Part shown: piece after piece, positions 62,335-64,000 of the stretch
Layout of the letters: each line of letters begins with the position of its first letter
Numbering within the stretch: the stretch's first letter is position 1
Origin: Ruthenibacterium lactatiformans
GTDB taxonomy: Bacteria; Bacillota; Clostridia; Oscillospirales; Ruminococcaceae
Assembly (NCBI RefSeq): GCF_000949455.1
Contig: NZ_JXXK01000012.1
Span: 38,067-102,066 of the forward strand
Reading direction: 5' to 3'
DNA: 64,000 bases
Made by a program: the position numbers and the translations under genes
Notes under the pieces: generated by a model
What the model was told of the DNA's origin: nothing
Databases searched by the model: none
Seen by the model: the letters and a program-made list of their open reading frames with translations, nothing else

Positions 62335-62937
62335 TCAGGGAAACGCGTCAGGCTCTTGCGCGGCCATGAGCGGCTCCTGCGCACAGAAGCCGCATTCTTT
62401 TCCGTGCGCGTTGAGCACCCCGATCGCCTGCAAATAGGAATATATGACGGTGGAACCCACGAACTTCATCCCCCGCTTTTTCAGGTCCGCCGCGATCCGG
62501 TCAGACAAAGGCGAGGACGTGCGCACGTCGTAGCGTTCCACGATCGTCTTTCCTGCTGTAAACCCCCAGATATATGCGTCAAAGCTGCCGTATTCCTGCT
62601 GAATTTTCAGAAACACACGGCTGTTTCCGATGCTGGCCCGTATTTTCAGCCTGTTGCGGACAATGCCGGGGTCGGCCAGCAGCCGGGCGAGCTCTCCGTC
62701 TTCGTATCGGCTGATTTTCTCCGCGTCGAAGCCGTCGAAGGCGCGCCGGAAGCCCTCCCGCTTATTCAGGATGCACTCCCAGGAAAGCCCCGCCTGAAAC
62801 CATTCCAAAAACAGCATTTCAAACAGCACTTCATCCTTGTGCTGGGGCACGCCCCACTCCGTATCATGATACCGGATGTACGCCGGGTTTTTCAGATTGA
62901 CCCATTTGCAGCGGTTGGCTGCGCCTTTGTTTCCCAT
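62335..62937 (-). CDS. tag: DNA-3-methyladenine glycosylase I
   Basis: A 200-aa base-excision enzyme. CKWVN, YHDTEWGVP, LFEMLFLEWFQAGLSWECIL and KRGMKFVGSTVIYSYLQAIG are Tag signatures; the zinc ligands of the family are partly visible (Cys near the start, His and Cys near CGFC at the end). It removes 3-methyladenine from alkylated DNA. ATG 62937 was preferred to the GTG just before it. Confidence 0.94.
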   Translation of the reverse strand: MGNKGAANRCKWVNLKNPAYIRYHDTEWGVPQHKDEVLFEMLFLEWFQAGLSWECILNKREGFRRAFDGFDAEKISRYEDGELARLLADPGIVRNRLKIRASIGNSRVFLKIQQEYGSFDAYIWGFTAGKTIVERYDVRTSSPLSDRIAADLKKRGMKFVGSTVIYSYLQAIGVLNAHGKECGFCAQEPLMAAQEPDAFP

Positions 62938-62982
62938 CACGACGTTCCTTTCTCTGCGACCCGCGCGCCCGACAGTCTCCGC

Positions 62983-63417
62983 TCACCTGCCGAAACGCTC
63001 CAGTTCCTCCTCCGGATAGGCAGCGGTCCAATGGTACGGCTGCAGTTCTCCCAACGGTACGAACCGCAGTGCGCCATCCGGTGTGGTAACGCCCACCTTT
63101 ACTTCCGCACCCCAGTAGCGCAGACGTTCCTGGCACACGCCGCAGGGGGAAAGGACCTTGAACGGGCCGTGCTCGTCATCCCGCACCACACACAGGCAGT
63201 GTGTGGCTTTCACATTGTATTTGTGCGCCTCACACATGGCCCCTACCTCAATACACAGCAGCACGCTGGAGTTGGCGTTTTCCAGCGCCACGCTGGTAAA
63301 GCAGCGTCCATCCTCGGCGCGCAGCACGGCCGCGCCACCCCAACCCGTGGGATATCGTTCTTCAATCAGCGCAACAGCGCGCGCATACATATCGCGTTCG
63401 ATCTCCTGCTCCGTCAT
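62983..63417 (-). CDS. Cytidine deaminase-family protein
   Basis: A 144-aa zinc-dependent deaminase fold. The zinc and catalytic site reads CIEVGAMCEAH (Cys-x-Glu in place of the usual His/Cys-Ala-Glu) and SPCGVCQERL (the PCxxC motif). TSVALENANSS resembles the substrate loop of cytidine deaminases. The ligand could be cytidine or a related nucleoside such as blasticidin S; the sequence alone does not decide. GGAGG lies seven bases before the ATG at 63417. Confidence 0.85.
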   Translation of the reverse strand: MTEQEIERDMYARAVALIEERYPTGWGGAAVLRAEDGRCFTSVALENANSSVLLCIEVGAMCEAHKYNVKATHCLCVVRDDEHGPFKVLSPCGVCQERLRYWGAEVKVGVTTPDGALRFVPLGELQPYHWTAAYPEEELERFGR

Positions 63418-63444
63418 GGGATCATCCCTCCTGTCTGTTGTTTC

Positions 63445-63473
63445 ATGGTAGCACATCCCGCCGTTTTCCACAA
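63445..63473 (-). promoter_or_regulatory. Promoter of the deaminase gene
   Basis: TTGTGG (63468-63473) and TACCAT (63445-63450) on the minus strand with a 17-base spacer, 28 bases before the ATG. Confidence 0.55.
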
Positions 63474-63507
63474 GGCGGACAGCCTCCCCTGTTTCGCGCA
63501 AAAACGA

Positions 63508-63536
63508 TGGACTGCGGCGCGGTTTCGTGCTATCAT
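63508..63536 (+). promoter_or_regulatory. Promoter of the small membrane-protein gene
   Basis: TGGACT (63508-63513) and TATCAT (63531-63536), 17 bases apart, 32 bases before the ATG at 63568. Confidence 0.5.
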
Positions 63537-63567
63537 CACAGCAAAGGCATAGGAAAGGAGCCTGACC

Positions 63568-63969
63568 ATGGAACAAAATGAAATTCTGGAAGAGACACGC
63601 CGCACCAATGAGCTGCTGCGCGGCCAGCTGCTTTGGATGCGCGCCGCCGCCGCGCTGCTGGCCGTGCTGCTGGCAGCCGTGGTGGTGTGCCTGGGCAATA
63701 CGATGAACAGCATGGGCCGCATCTCCGCGGCGCTGGAAGGCGTGGATCTGGCCGCTGTGGCCGAGCAGGTCTCGAAGCTCGATATGGACGCCGTAAACCG
63801 CGCCATCAGCACACTGGACGGTAAGATCAGCCAGATGGACGTACAGGCGTTCAACGACGCCGTCGCCAAATTGAACGGCGCAGTGGATGCTCTGCAAAGC
63901 GCTTCGGACGCTGTAAAAAGCTGGGGCGAAGGCGTCTCCGGCGGCCTGGCGGGCCTGTTCGGCCAGTAG
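63568..63969 (+). CDS. Small membrane protein with helical outer part
   Basis: A 133-aa protein with a polar start (MEQNEILEETRRTNELLRGQ), one helix (about 25-44) and a helical, heptad-like C-terminal part with repeated DLAAV/DMDAVNRAIS/DVQAFNDAVAKLN motifs. AAAGGAG lies eight bases before the ATG. I do not recognise the family. The layout (short inner end, one helix, coiled coil outside) resembles small methyl-accepting or anchor-like proteins, without an enzymatic motif. Confidence 0.7.
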   Translation: MEQNEILEETRRTNELLRGQLLWMRAAAALLAVLLAAVVVCLGNTMNSMGRISAALEGVDLAAVAEQVSKLDMDAVNRAISTLDGKISQMDVQAFNDAVAKLNGAVDALQSASDAVKSWGEGVSGGLAGLFGQ

Positions 63970-64000
63970 GTCTTCCGCCAAAACCAAAACAGGCGCGGCC

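Overview
The window reads as chromosomal DNA of a GC-rich, low-copy Firmicute of the class Clostridia, probably an anaerobic gut-type relative of the Oscillospirales/Ruminococcaceae. This placement is an inference. It rests on a CD1247-type zinc-ribbon protein, a DUF4830 protein, a type III pantothenate kinase, LytR-CpsA-Psr proteins, YqeG/YqeK, Firmicute-type Shine-Dalgarno sites and oxygen-independent cobalamin genes. Most genes lie on the minus strand. I see no tRNA, rRNA, CRISPR array, phage or insertion sequence.

Layout by region: (1) 1-7000, minus: a cobalamin-riboswitch-controlled operon for cobalt uptake (cbiMNQO) and anaerobic corrin ring synthesis (cbiK, cbiD, cbiL, cbiF, start of cbiG), mostly joined by four-base start/stop overlaps. 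(2) 7058-11710: an AraC regulator diverging from a heterodimeric ABC exporter, with a perfect 12-bp inverted repeat carrying back-to-back extended -10 boxes between them. (3) 11722-16740, minus: a Kdp potassium pump operon (32-aa ORF, kdpF, kdpA, kdpB, kdpC) interrupted by a 149-bp non-coding element with terminal inverted repeats between kdpA and kdpB; no kdpDE is present. (4) 16870-25709, minus: a GH109-like oxidoreductase-fold enzyme, rsmA, a division/cell-wall block (ftsE, ftsX, M23 hydrolase, S41 protease), a PucR-type regulator and a pseudouridine synthase. (5) 25850-29270, minus: a 793-aa membrane protein joining an intact HtrA-type serine protease to a degenerate protein-kinase C-lobe and an outer repeat-like domain, preceded by a DUF4830 protein; coaX diverges from them.

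(6) 30404-55550, minus: housekeeping genes in typical Firmicute order: efp, pepP, yqeG, rpsU, leuS, rsfS, two tandem lcp genes, yqeK, nadD, yhbY, rdgB, ftsY, smc, rnc, plsX, trmFO, topA, dprA, a SpoU methyltransferase, then rplT-rpmI-infC. infC appears to start at AUU and lies behind a promoter and a leader attenuator. (7) 55639-60783: a glycoside-utilisation locus with a GH2 beta-galactosidase-like enzyme, a GPH-type symporter and a divergent AraC regulator. (8) 60826-64000: an aromatic-acid-exporter-like membrane protein with a likely 5' frameshift, a DUF134-NifX-histidine-rich fusion, 3-methyladenine glycosylase, a cytidine-deaminase-family protein and a small membrane protein.

The most unusual items are the HtrA/pseudokinase fusion, the element inside the kdp operon, the symmetric divergent promoter at 7973-8001, the internal ribosome-binding site in the DUF134-NifX fusion, and the missing arginine in the CoaX GADR motif.
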